Below, piece after piece: positions 44,507 through 53,542 of a stretch of DNA of 64,000 nt. Below the pieces are notes generated by a model. That model was not told where the DNA came from. It did no database searches and worked only from the letters and a program-made list of their open reading frames with translations. Position numbers and translations under genes: made by a program. Within the stretch, counting starts at the first letter, position 1. Every line of letters starts with the position of its first letter. Source of the stretch: Azospirillum griseum (GTDB taxonomy: Bacteria > Pseudomonadota > Alphaproteobacteria > Azospirillales > Azospirillaceae); assembly GCF_003966125.1 (NCBI RefSeq), contig NZ_RXMA01000018.1:1-64000 (forward strand). Reading direction: 5' to 3'.

Positions 44507-45625
44507 CTACTCGTAAATCCGCCGGTCCGGCGGCACGCTGCGCAGATCGAAGGCGCGCAGCAGGGCCGACGGGCCGTCGGTGGGCAGGGTCAGCCCCTCC
44601 ACCTCCGGCCCGCCGCGCCGCAGGGCGGACGGGGACACGCCGAACCCCTCGCGGAACTGGCGGGAGAAATGGGCGCAATCGGCAAAGCCGCACTCCACCG
44701 CGATGTCGGTGATGGAGCGGGTCGAGTTGCGCAGCAGCCACAACCCATAGCGCAGGCGCAGCACCCGGTAAAAGGCGGTCGGACTCATGCCGGTGGAAAA
44801 ACGGAACAGCCGTTCGAACTGGCGGGTGCTGATGTTGACCTTGCGGGCGATGTCCTCGACCGTCAGCGGATCGGCCAGATGCTGTTCCATCAGCAGCAGG
44901 GCGCGGCGCACCCGGTCGTTCACCACCTCGTTGTGGGTCGGCGGCTGGGGCTGGGGCTGGTTGGCGGGGCGGGCCTTGTCGATCAGCATGATGTGCATGG
45001 TCTTCTGGGCGCAGGCCCGGCCCAGATGCCGTTCAATCAGGTACGCGGCCAGATCGGCCACCCCGGCCCCGCCCGAACAGGTGATGCGGTCGCGGTCGAC
45101 GACGTAAAGCTGATCGGCCACCGGCTCGACGTCCGGGAACTCCTCCACATAATCGCTGTAATGGTACCAGCTGACGCAACAGCGCCGCCGGTTCATCAGG
45201 CCGATCCGGCTGAGGGCGAAACCGCCGGTACAGACCCCGACCAGCGTCACCCCGGCGGCGGCGGCGGCCTTCAGATAGGCGACCGTCTCGTCGTCCAATT
45301 GCGGGCCGGGGTGGAGCAGCCCGCCGACGACGACGATGTAATGGAAGCCGCGCGGATCCTGGAACGCCTCCCACGCGCCGATGGACACGCCGCAGCTCGA
45401 CCGCACCGGCTCGGCCCCCGATCCCATGATGGTCCAGCGGCAGCGGATTTGCCGCGATCCGTCGCCGTCGTCCGCCGCCAGCCGCAGCGCGTCGAGAAAG
45501 GTGGCGAGCGCGGTCAGGGTGAAGCGGTTGGCCAGGATGAAGCCGACCGACAGAACCGCCCCCTCTTTGGAGCGTTTCGCCGCGTCGCCCGGTTGCCCCC
45601 CGTTCCAAGCGCCGTCCGGCATCAT
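44507..45625 (-). CDS. GlxA-family regulator (DJ-1/PfpI plus AraC), second copy
   Basis: 372 residues: a class I glutamine-amidotransferase-like sensor domain (about 25-195, with GVCTGGFALSRIGLMNRR near 145) and a C-terminal AraC helix-turn-helix pair (about 245-340, with MSPTAFYRVLRLRYGLWLL). This architecture is shared by GbdR, SouR, CdhR and ArgR, regulators of quaternary-amine and amino-acid catabolism. Its ligand is not known, but the region makes betaine, dimethylglycine, sarcosine or carnitine likely. The start could be 45625 or 45622 (two adjacent ATGs after GAGGGAG). The upstream in-frame start at 45772 is unlikely. Confidence 0.83.
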   Translation of the reverse strand: MMPDGAWNGGQPGDAAKRSKEGAVLSVGFILANRFTLTALATFLDALRLAADDGDGSRQIRCRWTIMGSGAEPVRSSCGVSIGAWEAFQDPRGFHYIVVVGGLLHPGPQLDDETVAYLKAAAAAGVTLVGVCTGGFALSRIGLMNRRRCCVSWYHYSDYVEEFPDVEPVADQLYVVDRDRITCSGGAGVADLAAYLIERHLGRACAQKTMHIMLIDKARPANQPQPQPPTHNEVVNDRVRRALLLMEQHLADPLTVEDIARKVNISTRQFERLFRFSTGMSPTAFYRVLRLRYGLWLLRNSTRSITDIAVECGFADCAHFSRQFREGFGVSPSALRRGGPEVEGLTLPTDGPSALLRAFDLRSVPPDRRIYE

Positions 45626-45790
45626 GCTCTCCCTCATTCCGCGCGACAAACTGTCGCCTGTTTCCCGTCCGGGAACAAGGGGCGCGCGGGTGTTGCCACC
45701 CGTGCCGCCGCCGTCCTCCGGGCGATCCGGTCGGTCAGGAGGAAAGCAAGAATCAAACCAGGAGGCTGGCACGATGAAACACCCGCTCCA
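45626..45790 (+). other. Leader-like intergenic segment with a strong, unused ribosome site
   Basis: On the plus strand, AGGAGG at about 45760 lies eight bases before ATG 45774, with a second GGAGG further upstream. The frame continues only into antisense of the chemotaxis-fusion gene (stop at 45791 on the other strand), so no real protein follows. It may be the leftover 5' end of a gene once divergent from the GlxA-type regulator. Confidence 0.3.
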
Positions 45791-47521
45791 TCAACCGGCG
45801 CGACGGTTGGACGGATCGCCGTCCGCCGCCGTGCCGTCGCGGATGTCGGCCAGAAAGCGGTCCACCCGCGCGCGCAGGCCCTCGGTCAAGGCGGCCAACC
45901 CGTCGGCGGCGTCCAGCACATGGCTGGTGGCGGCGTCGGTGCGCTCGGCCCCACTGCCGAAACGCTCGATGGCCGCGCTCAACGCCTCCGCCGTCGCCGA
46001 CACCTCGGCGATGCGCTGGCCGATGTCGTCGGCGGATCCGCGCTGCCGCTCCACCGCCGCCGCCACCGCACCGGACAGGGCGTTCATGTCGCCGATGGTG
46101 TCCTTGATGCGGGCGATCGCCTGGATGGTCCCGTCGGTGGTGGCCTGGATGCCCGCCGCCTGGGCGGCGATCTGTTCCGTCGCCCGCGCGGTCTGTTCGG
46201 CCAGTTGCTTGACCTCGCTGGCGACAACGGCGAAGCCCTTGCCCGCCTCCCCCGCCCGCGCCGATTCGATGGTGGCGTTCAACGCCAGCAGGCGGGTTCG
46301 CGCGGCGATGGCGCTGATGACGCCGACCATGCCGACGATGCTGCGCGCCGCCCCGATCAGGCCGCGCACGCTGTCGTCGGTGTCCTGCGCCTGGGCGACG
46401 GCGGCGGACGCGATGGCGACCGATTGGCCGACATGCTGCCCGATTTCGTCCATCGAATTGGCCATTTGTTGGGCAGCGGCCTCCATCGCCCCGACGCTGG
46501 CGGCGGTCTGGCCAACCGACGCGGCGGTTTCGATCACCCGCCCGCCGGTTTCGCTGGAAATGCCCTTCAGCGTGCGGGCGGTGGAGTCGAGCGCGCCCGC
46601 CGATTGGCCAACCGCGCCCAAGGCCTGCGTCACCGCCGCCTCAAAGCCCTTGATCGCTCCGTCCAACCGCTCCGCCCGCCGCCGCACCGCCCGCTGTTCG
46701 GCGATGCGGTGCAGGAAGAAACGCACCTCGGCGTTCTCGTCCGACCGTTCCAGCAGCGCGTCGGGGGTGTCCACCGCCACCAACGCCCCGCTTTTCAGCA
46801 CCGCCACCCGGTCGGCCACCCGCATCGCGTCCTCGGCGTCGCGCATCGCCAGCACCATGGTGGATCCCAGCGCGCGGGCCACGCGGGCCAGATCGTCGGT
46901 CAGCTCCGACCGCTCCAGCGCGGGCAGGCTGGCAAAGGGGTCGTCGATCAGCAGCAGGCGCGGCGCGGTGACGATGGCGCGGGCGAAGCCCACGCGCAGC
47001 CGGTCGGCGGCGGACAGGTCGGCCAGCGCCGCCTCCGCCCGGTCGGCCAGCCCGAATTGCGCCAAGGCGGCTTCGGCGCGTTCGCGCCGCTGGCTGCGCC
47101 CCTGCCCCATCACCTCCAGCGCGAATTCAACATTGCCCGCGACCGTCCGGTTGGCGAGCAGCGCGGCGGCGGAGGCGAAGACCATGCCCAGCCGTTCGCG
47201 GCGAAAGGCGGCGAGCGCGCGCGGCGACAGATCGGCCAGGGCCACCCCACCGACCGTCACCGTTCCGGCGACCGGATCGACCAGCCGGTTCATCAGCCGC
47301 AGCAGGGTGGATTTGCCCGATCCCAGCCGCCCGAGCAGCGCCAGAACCTCCCCACCGGCGATGTCCAGCGACAGACCGGCCACGGCGACCTCGACGCCGG
47401 TGGCCGCCACAGCCGACCTCTCGGCGCGCGCCGCGATCAGACGCCGGGCTTCCGCCGATGCCTGTCCGTAGACCGCCCACACCCCTTGAAGCGAAACCGC
47501 GTCCCCCGCACCCACCGTCAT
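45791..47521 (-). CDS. Degenerate ProV-type ABC ATPase fused to a chemotaxis (MCP) signalling domain
   Basis: 576 residues in one frame. Residues 40-265 follow the ChoV/ProV ATPase: Walker A GRLGSGKS (64-71) is kept, but the Q-loop Gln is Ala116, the signature SGGMQ is SAADR (170-174), the catalytic Glu after Walker B is Asp194 and the switch His is Arg227. It should bind ATP but hydrolyse poorly. Residues 280-560 are coiled coil with the MCP hairpin tip ([20 protein letters not shown] at 411-430). No membrane segment and no CBS domains. GAAGGAG lies six bases before the ATG. It lies 30 bases downstream of the GbdR-like gene. I infer a soluble receptor that docks on a quaternary-amine permease and signals to CheA. 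Confidence 0.85.
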   Translation of the reverse strand: MTVGAGDAVSLQGVWAVYGQASAEARRLIAARAERSAVAATGVEVAVAGLSLDIAGGEVLALLGRLGSGKSTLLRLMNRLVDPVAGTVTVGGVALADLSPRALAAFRRERLGMVFASAAALLANRTVAGNVEFALEVMGQGRSQRRERAEAALAQFGLADRAEAALADLSAADRLRVGFARAIVTAPRLLLIDDPFASLPALERSELTDDLARVARALGSTMVLAMRDAEDAMRVADRVAVLKSGALVAVDTPDALLERSDENAEVRFFLHRIAEQRAVRRRAERLDGAIKGFEAAVTQALGAVGQSAGALDSTARTLKGISSETGGRVIETAASVGQTAASVGAMEAAAQQMANSMDEIGQHVGQSVAIASAAVAQAQDTDDSVRGLIGAARSIVGMVGVISAIAARTRLLALNATIESARAGEAGKGFAVVASEVKQLAEQTARATEQIAAQAAGIQATTDGTIQAIARIKDTIGDMNALSGAVAAAVERQRGSADDIGQRIAEVSATAEALSAAIERFGSGAERTDAATSHVLDAADGLAALTEGLRARVDRFLADIRDGTAADGDPSNRRAG

Positions 47522-47551
47522 GGCTCGCTCCTTCAAAACTGATAAACCGGA

Positions 47552-48517
47552 TTACAGCGCCCCCACCGCCACCCGCGCGCGCTGGCCCTGCCGGTCGCTG
47601 CGCGGCGGCACGCCGAAATGGTCGCGGTAGCATTTGCTGAAATGGGTGGCCGAGACGAAGCCGCAGCACACCGCCACCTCGATCACCGGCAGCGAGGTTT
47701 GCGACAGCAATTGCCGCGCCCGCTTCAGCCGCAGGCCCAGATAATGGCGGGCGGGCGAGCAATCGAGATACTTGCGGAACAGCCGTTCCACGTTGCGCCG
47801 CGACTGGCCCAGCATGGCCGACAGGGTGGCCAGATCCAGCGGCTCTTCCAAATTGTCCTGCATCAGCCGGATGACGTCGTTGAGTTCCTTGCACTCCATC
47901 ACCGGGTTGGGCTGGATGGCGTCGTGCTGGTGGGCGTGGCCGGGGCGGATGCGGTCGTGCAGCATCTGTTCGGCGATGTCGATGGCCAGCGTTTCCCCAT
48001 GGGCGGCGGCGATCCGGTGCAGCATCATGTCGGTGGCGGAGGTGCCGCCCGCGCAGGTGAAGCGGTTGCGGTCGATGGTGAACAGCTCCCCCGTCGCCTC
48101 GATCTCCGGGAAGGTTTCGGCGATCCCCGCCAGATTTTCCCAATGGATGGTGCAGCGGTAGCCGTCGAGCAGACCGGCCCGCGCCAGAATGTGGCTGCCG
48201 GTGCACACCGCGCCCAGTTGGGTCCCGCGCGTCGCCGCCCGCCGCAGCCAGGACAGCACCGCCCGGTCGTCGTAGCGATGGCCGCCGATGCCGCTGCACA
48301 CCACCAGGGTCGGCAACAGGGGCGCGTCGTCCAGCCCATGGTCGCACAGCACGCCCACACCGTTGCTCGCGCGTTCCGCCCCGCCGTCGCGCGACAGCAG
48401 CACCCAACGGTACAGCGTGCGCCCGCTGATGTGGTTGGCCAGCCGCAGCGGCTCGACCGAGGCGGTGAAGGCGATCATCGAGAAATCCGGCACCAGCAGA
48501 AAGCCGATGGTCTCCAT
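47552..48517 (-). CDS. GbdR-like regulator (DJ-1/PfpI plus AraC)
   Basis: 321 residues: a GATase-like sensor domain starting IGFLLVPDFSMIAFTASVEPLRLAN (landmark FLLVPDFSM at 5-13), with AVCTGSHILARAGLLDG near 105, and an AraC domain (about 215-310, with RRNVERLFRKYLDCSPARHYL). The N-terminus is very like GbdR, the betaine/dimethylglycine-responsive activator of choline catabolism in Pseudomonas. It is divergent from betB over about 240 bases and starts the unit leading into the ATPase-MCP fusion, so it is the best candidate to control both. The in-frame start at 48631 is less likely. Confidence 0.83.
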   Translation of the reverse strand: METIGFLLVPDFSMIAFTASVEPLRLANHISGRTLYRWVLLSRDGGAERASNGVGVLCDHGLDDAPLLPTLVVCSGIGGHRYDDRAVLSWLRRAATRGTQLGAVCTGSHILARAGLLDGYRCTIHWENLAGIAETFPEIEATGELFTIDRNRFTCAGGTSATDMMLHRIAAAHGETLAIDIAEQMLHDRIRPGHAHQHDAIQPNPVMECKELNDVIRLMQDNLEEPLDLATLSAMLGQSRRNVERLFRKYLDCSPARHYLGLRLKRARQLLSQTSLPVIEVAVCCGFVSATHFSKCYRDHFGVPPRSDRQGQRARVAVGAL

Positions 48518-48648
48518 CACGTCGCCCCCATCCGTTGCGTGTCGAAACAGTAACACCGTCCCCGCGCCCGACGGATTGAACAGGCTCGCCCTTGTCCTTG
48601 TCGCAAACCGACAAGTGCGGAGAACGCTCACGACGGTGTTTATTTTTT

Positions 48649-48662
48649 ATTGGACGATCAAT
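48649..48662. promoter_or_regulatory. Candidate operator before betB (BetI-like dyad)
   Basis: ATTGGACGATCAAT is a 14-base imperfect dyad (10 of 14 symmetrical) in an otherwise very AT-rich stretch between the GbdR-like gene and betB. It resembles the ATTGAACnnTCAAT style of BetI operators. No betI gene is present in the window. Confidence 0.4.
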
Positions 48663-48754
48663 TAAAAAAAACGCCTAAGCTACGGCGACGGCAAAAACCC
48701 CAACGCACACCCATCGCGCACCCAGCACACACGCGAACGGCGGAGGCATCCATC

Positions 48755-50224
48755 ATGACGCGGTTCGGGCGGCAAACCCACTACATTCACGGCCAATCGA
48801 CGGACGCGACCGGCGACGGCTGGTTCACCACCGTCAACCCCACCACCGGCGAAACGCTGGCGGAGGTGGCGCAGGCGACCGCCGCCGATGTGGACCGCGC
48901 GGTGGACAGCGCACGGACCGGGCAAGCCGATTGGGCCGCCCGCCCGGCGATGGAGCGCGCCCGGGTGCTGCGCCGCGCCGTCGCCCTGCTGCGCGAGCGC
49001 AACGACGCGTTGGCGGAGTTGGAGACGCTCGACACCGGCAAGCCGATCAGCGAGACCCGCGCGGTGGACATCGCCACCGGGGCCGATGTGCTGGAATATT
49101 ACGCCGGTCTCGCCCCGGCGCTGGAAGGGCGGCAAATCCCGCTCCGCCCCACCTCCTTTGTCTACACACGGCGGGAGCCGCTGGGCGTGGTCGCCGGAAT
49201 CGGGGCGTGGAACTACCCGATTCAAATCGCGCTGTGGAAATCGGCCCCGGCGCTGGCGGCGGGCAACGCCATGATCTTCAAGCCCAGCGAAATCACACCG
49301 CTGTCGGCGCTGCGTCTGGCCGCGATCTACAGCGAGGCCGGGTTGCCAGACGGCGTGTTCAACGTGGTGCAGGGCGATGGCCGGGTTGGCGCGCTCCTCA
49401 GCGGCCATCCGGGGATCGAGAAGATCTCCTTCACCGGCGGGGTGGACACCGGCAAGGCGGTGATGGCGGCGGCGGGCGGATCGACGTTGAAGGACGTGAC
49501 GATGGAGTTGGGCGGAAAATCGCCGCTGATCGTCTTCGCCGACGCCGATCTGGACCGCGCCGCCGACATCGCCATGATGGCGAATTTCTACAGCTCCGGT
49601 CAGGTCTGCACCAACGGCACGCGCGTGTTTGTCCACCGCAGCGTCAAGGCGGCGTTCGAAGACCGGCTGCTGGCCCGGGTGGAGCGGGTGCGCATGGGCG
49701 ATCCGCTGGACCCGGAGACGAATTTCGGCCCGCTCGCCAGTTTCCCCCACCGGGACAAGGTGCTGGGCTTCATCGCCAGCGGCAAGGCCGAAGGGGCGCG
49801 GCTGCTGGCGGGCGGCGGCCCGCCCTATGGCGAGGCGTTCGCGCGCGGGGCCTACGTCGCCCCCACCATCTTCACCGATTGCCTGGACCGCATGCGCATC
49901 GTGCAGGAGGAAATCTTCGGCCCGGTCCTGTCGATCCTGGTGTTCGACGAGGAAGAGGAGGTCATCGCGCGGGCCAACGACAGCCGGTACGGGCTGGCCG
50001 CCGGGCTGGTGACAACCGACCTCGCCCGCGCCCACCGCGTCATCCACCGGCTGGAGGCCGGGATCTGCTGGATCAACGCCTGGGGCGAATCGCCGCCGGA
50101 AATGCCGGTCGGCGGCTTCAAGCAATCCGGCATCGGCCGGGAAAACGGCGTGGAATCGTTCGATCACTACACCCGCGTGAAGTCGGTGCAGGTGGAGTTG
50201 GGGCCGTACGGCTCGGTCTTCTGA
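48755..50224 (+). CDS. betB: Betaine aldehyde dehydrogenase
   Basis: 489 residues. Oxidises betaine aldehyde to glycine betaine with NAD(P). Motifs: [18 protein letters not shown] near 150, ELGGKSPL with the general base Glu near 250, and the nucleophile Cys in [11 protein letters not shown] near 284. The ending [15 protein letters not shown] is typical of BetB. The start at 48755 has GGAGG nine bases upstream; the longer in-frame start is not supported. It is followed by betA after 71 bases. Confidence 0.93.
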   Translation: MTRFGRQTHYIHGQSTDATGDGWFTTVNPTTGETLAEVAQATAADVDRAVDSARTGQADWAARPAMERARVLRRAVALLRERNDALAELETLDTGKPISETRAVDIATGADVLEYYAGLAPALEGRQIPLRPTSFVYTRREPLGVVAGIGAWNYPIQIALWKSAPALAAGNAMIFKPSEITPLSALRLAAIYSEAGLPDGVFNVVQGDGRVGALLSGHPGIEKISFTGGVDTGKAVMAAAGGSTLKDVTMELGGKSPLIVFADADLDRAADIAMMANFYSSGQVCTNGTRVFVHRSVKAAFEDRLLARVERVRMGDPLDPETNFGPLASFPHRDKVLGFIASGKAEGARLLAGGGPPYGEAFARGAYVAPTIFTDCLDRMRIVQEEIFGPVLSILVFDEEEEVIARANDSRYGLAAGLVTTDLARAHRVIHRLEAGICWINAWGESPPEMPVGGFKQSGIGRENGVESFDHYTRVKSVQVELGPYGSVF

Positions 50225-50295
50225 CCCCTCCCCACCCCCGACCCACCTGTCCGCACACCGTGTCTGGAACGCCTGGCCGTTCAGAGGGCTGACCC

Positions 50296-51993
50296 ATGTC
50301 CATCGTCACGTCCATCGCAACGCGTGAATACGACTACATCATCATCGGGGCCGGTTCGGCGGGCAATGTGCTGGCCAACCGTCTGACCGAGGATCCCGGC
50401 GTCAGCGTCCTGCTGCTGGAGGCGGGCGGGCCGGACCATCGTTTGGATTTCCGCACCCAGATGCCCGCCGCGCTGGCCTTTCCGCTGCAAGGGCGGCGTT
50501 ACAACTGGGCCTTTGTCACCGAACCCGAACCGCACATGAACAACCGCCGGATGGAGTGCGGGCGCGGCAAGGGGCTGGGCGGCTCCTCGCTGATCAACGG
50601 CATGTGCTACATCCGGGGCAACGCGCTGGATTACGACGGCTGGGCCGAACAGCCGGGGTTGGAGGATTGGAGTTACCTGGACTGCCTGCCCTATTTCAAA
50701 AAGGCGGAAAGCCGCGACGTCGGCCCGAACGATTACCATGGCGGTGACGGCCCGGTGCAGGTGACGACCGCCAAGCCCGGCGTCAACCCGCTCTATGAGG
50801 CGATGGTGGAGGCCGGGGTGCAGGCCGGTTACGCCCGCACCGACGATCTGAACGGCTACCGGCAAGAGGGCTTCGGCCCGATGGACCGCACCGTCACCCG
50901 CCAGGGGCGGCGGTCCAGCACGGCGCGCGGCTATCTCGACCGCGCCAAGGGGCGGCCCGGCCTGACCATCGTCACCCACGCGATGACCGACCGCATCCTG
51001 TTCGACGGGCGGCGGGCGGTGGGGGTCGCCTATCTGCGCGGCACCACCCCGCACACGGTCCACGCCCGGCGCGAGGTTCTGCTGTGCGCCGGGGCCATCG
51101 GCTCGCCCGCCATCCTGCACCGCTCGGGCGTCGGCCCGTCGGACCTGTTGCGCGATCTGGGCGTGCCGCAGGTGATTGACCTGCCCGGCGTCGGGGCCGA
51201 TCTGCAAGACCATCTGGAAATGTACATTCAGTATGAATGCACGCAGCCGGTGTCGCTCTATCCGGCGCTGCAATGGTGGAACCAGCCTGCCATCGGGGCG
51301 GAATGGCTGTTTTTGGGGACCGGCGTCGGGGCCAGCAACCAGTTCGAGGCGGGCGGCTTCATCCGCACCGGCGATGATGTGCCGTGGCCCAACCTGCAAT
51401 ATCATTTCCTGCCGGTGGCGATCAGCTACAACGGGACCAACGCGGTGCAGGCCCACGGCTTCCAGGCGCATGTCGGCTCCATGCGCTCGCCCAGCAAGGG
51501 GCGGGTGCGGGCGGTGTCGCGCGATCCCAACGCCCCGCCCAGCATCCTGTTCAACTACATGGCCGACGCCCAGGATTGGCAGGAGTTCCGCGACGGCATC
51601 CGCATCACCCGGACGATCATGCGGCAAGCCGCCCTCACCCCCTATCGCGGGCGGGAGATCAGCCCCAGCGCCGATTGCCAGACCGACGCCGATCTCGACG
51701 CCTTCGTCCGCCACCACGCCGAAACCGCCTATCACCCCTCCTGCTCCTGCCGGATGGGAACCGACGATCAGGCGGTGGTCGATGGGCAAGGCCGGGTGCA
51801 TGGGCTGGAGGGGTTGCGGGTGATCGACGCCTCGATCATGCCGCGCATCATCACCGGCAACCTGAACGCGCCCACCATCATGATGGCGGAAAAGCTGGCC
51901 GACGCGATCCGCAACCGCAAGCCGGAACCCCGCGCCAGCGTCCCCTACTACGTGGCACCAGGGGCGGCCCCGCCGGTGCGCCGGTCGGCCTGA
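50296..51993 (+). CDS. betA: Choline dehydrogenase
   Basis: 565 residues, the usual length for BetA. GMC oxidoreductase with the FAD-binding [16 protein letters not shown] near 16, [15 protein letters not shown] near 94, and the C-terminal signature with active-site His ([10 protein letters not shown] near 478) and the [15 protein letters not shown] tail. Oxidises choline to betaine aldehyde at the membrane with a quinone acceptor. Second gene of betB-betA; it takes choline supplied by pchP and the ChoVW importer. Confidence 0.93.
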   Translation: MSIVTSIATREYDYIIIGAGSAGNVLANRLTEDPGVSVLLLEAGGPDHRLDFRTQMPAALAFPLQGRRYNWAFVTEPEPHMNNRRMECGRGKGLGGSSLINGMCYIRGNALDYDGWAEQPGLEDWSYLDCLPYFKKAESRDVGPNDYHGGDGPVQVTTAKPGVNPLYEAMVEAGVQAGYARTDDLNGYRQEGFGPMDRTVTRQGRRSSTARGYLDRAKGRPGLTIVTHAMTDRILFDGRRAVGVAYLRGTTPHTVHARREVLLCAGAIGSPAILHRSGVGPSDLLRDLGVPQVIDLPGVGADLQDHLEMYIQYECTQPVSLYPALQWWNQPAIGAEWLFLGTGVGASNQFEAGGFIRTGDDVPWPNLQYHFLPVAISYNGTNAVQAHGFQAHVGSMRSPSKGRVRAVSRDPNAPPSILFNYMADAQDWQEFRDGIRITRTIMRQAALTPYRGREISPSADCQTDADLDAFVRHHAETAYHPSCSCRMGTDDQAVVDGQGRVHGLEGLRVIDASIMPRIITGNLNAPTIMMAEKLADAIRNRKPEPRASVPYYVAPGAAPPVRRSA

Positions 51994-52005
51994 TCGGCGC
52001 GGGGT

Positions 52006-52455
52006 TCACCCCAAACCAGCCAACGCCAGCAGACCGGCCCGCAGCCCTTGCGGGTCGGTCAGTTCGGCTTCCACCGCCGCGTGCTCGGCCACCCACAGCG
52101 GCAGCGCGCGGGCCAGCAGCGCCCGCCCGTCCGCCGTCAGCGCCAGCAAACGGCCCCGCCGGTCCTTCGGGTTGTCGAGGATGGCGACCAGCCCCCGCCG
52201 CTCCAACGGCTTCAGGGCGGCGGTCAGGGTTGTCCGGTCCATCGCCAGCAGGGCGGCGACGGGGGCCATCCCCGGCGGTTCGGGGCGGTTGAGCGCCATC
52301 ATCAAGGAAAACTGGCCGTTGGTCAGGTCCAGCGGTCGGAACAGATCGTCGAACCGCTTGGCCAGCGCCCGCGCCGCCCGCTGCGCGTGCAGGCACAGGC
52401 AGGCGTCGCGCACCAGGATCGTTGTTTCAAAAGGGATTTTCGCGTCGTTTGACAT
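52006..52455 (-). CDS. MarR-family regulator
   Basis: 149 residues with the winged helix of MarR proteins: LTNGQFSLMMALNRPEP near 43, DRTTLTAALKPLERRGLV near 73 (recognition helix) and a wing with DPKDRRGRLLALT-type sequence. It is convergent with betA and divergent from the PhnB-like gene, with the ATCCGTG repeat between. Ligand and target are unknown; the PhnB-like gene is the nearest candidate target. Confidence 0.83.
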   Translation of the reverse strand: MSNDAKIPFETTILVRDACLCLHAQRAARALAKRFDDLFRPLDLTNGQFSLMMALNRPEPPGMAPVAALLAMDRTTLTAALKPLERRGLVAILDNPKDRRGRLLALTADGRALLARALPLWVAEHAAVEAELTDPQGLRAGLLALAGLG

Positions 52456-52563
52456 GGGTCAATTATGTTGATATCAACCTATTTTGTCAAGCCCGACGCC
52501 CTTTCCCCCTGTGCAGCGAAGTCAAGAAAACGAAATGTTACCGACGAGACAGGCGAATTTTAA

Positions 52564-52668
52564 GCACGGATGAACACGAATATCCACGGATGAACACGGA
52601 TAAAAATTCTCTCTTGATCCGTGTTCATCCGTGAGCTGACGCAGTCAGCATCCGTGTTAATCCGTGTC
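52564..52668. repeat. ATCCGTG repeat block with a 17-base perfect inverted repeat
   Basis: The unit ATCCGTGTTMATCCGTG occurs four times in both orientations. Two copies (52585-52601 and 52617-52633) form a perfect 17-base stem with a 15-base loop; partial copies flank it at 52564 and 52648. The block sits in the AT-richer gap between the MarR and PhnB-like genes. It may fold as a long hairpin on either strand. Such ATCCGTG repeats recur, to my recollection, in intergenic DNA of unrelated bacteria. Confidence 0.85.
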
Positions 52669-52742
52669 AAATCGCGCCTTCTTAATCATTGTTAACCTGA
52701 CTTGGTTGCCCTGGCCCTTCCCTCACACTCTGGAGCCGTCCG

Positions 52743-53156
52743 ATGACCATTCAGCCCTATCTGTTTTTCGCCGGTCGCTGCGACGAGGCGATCGCCTTCT
52801 ACCAACAGGCCCTGAACGCCACCGTCGTTCTGCGGATGGGGTTTTCCGACGCGCCGGAACCCTGCCCAGACGGCATGCTGCCGCCGGGTTGGTCGGACAA
52901 GGTCATGCACGCCACCCTGCAGATCGGCGACGCCACCGTCATGATGTCGGATGGCCAGAGCGCCGACGGCCCGACCTTCCACGGCTTCTCCCTGTCGCTG
53001 TCGGTTGCCGACGCGGCGGAAGCCGAGCGGGTGTTCACCGCGTTGGCGGCGGAGGGGACCGTGCAAATGCCGTTGGGGGCGACCTTCTACTCCCCCTGCT
53101 TCGGCATGGTCCGCGACCGCTTTGGCCTGTCGTGGATGGTGATCGTTCCGATGTGA
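52743..53156 (+). CDS. PhnB-like VOC-fold protein
   Basis: 137 residues of the vicinal-oxygen-chelate/PhnB-like group: FFAGRCDEAIAFYQ near 8, HATLQIGDATVMMSD near 56 and FGMVRDRFGLSWMV near the end. Members bind a metal and small ligands, and many are of unknown role. TGGAG lies before the ATG. It stands alone upstream of the inositol genes, with the ATCCGTG repeat on its 5' side. Confidence 0.8.
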   Translation: MTIQPYLFFAGRCDEAIAFYQQALNATVVLRMGFSDAPEPCPDGMLPPGWSDKVMHATLQIGDATVMMSDGQSADGPTFHGFSLSLSVADAAEAERVFTALAAEGTVQMPLGATFYSPCFGMVRDRFGLSWMVIVPM

Positions 53157-53306
53157 TTGTTCCGATGCAAACGGTTCATCCGTTCCAAACCTGATCCGCC
53201 TGCCCAGAACCGCTTGCCCAGAAGCGCCCCGGTCGTCCGGCCCGATCCACCCGTGATCCGGCCCGCGTCTGGGGCGTTTTCATGTCCTGACACCGGCATC
53301 GCATTT

Positions 53307-53349
53307 GGAACAAAAATTCCTGATTGACGGCTTAGGGAATTTTTGTTCT
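53307..53349. promoter_or_regulatory. Paired IolR-type operators before iolC
   Basis: GGAA-N6-TTCC (53307-53320) is followed by its inverted copy GGAA-N6-TTCT (53336-53349). The inner 13 bases (53308-53320 and 53336-53348) form a perfect inverted repeat with a 15-base spacer. GGAA-N6-TTCC is the motif reported for the rhizobial inositol repressor IolR. The -35 of the iolC promoter lies in the spacer, so binding would block it. Confidence 0.75.
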
Positions 53350-53354
53350 ATAAT
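53324..53354 (+). promoter_or_regulatory. Candidate promoter of the inositol operon
   Basis: TTGACG (53324-53329) and a perfect TATAAT (53349-53354) are separated by 19 bases, slightly long. The two candidate IolR sites enclose the -35 and touch the -10. A leader of about 180 bases follows before iolC. Confidence 0.65.
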
Positions 53355-53542
53355 CCAACCAACGGTCAAACGCCGGATCACCTCCGGCGGCTGGAGCCAA
53401 CACAACCCAAAAACAAAAGCCGGTTGAAACACAGACCGGACGACGGGGAGAGACAGACGCGACGGGACCGCCATCGGCGCGGCCGGACCACGCCTGCGCT
53501 TGCCCGCCGTCCGCCGGTCCCGGATTGCAGCGGAGCTGATTG

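Noticed and set aside
44669-47542. Plus-strand frames of 957 and 696 codons across the fusion gene
   Set aside because: Both are antisense shadows of the GlxA-type and ATPase-MCP genes; the real minus-strand proteins have full domain motifs.
52564-52668. ATCCGTG repeats considered as a CRISPR array
   Set aside because: Copies are short, inverted to each other and irregularly spaced, without unique spacers of constant length; no cas genes are near.
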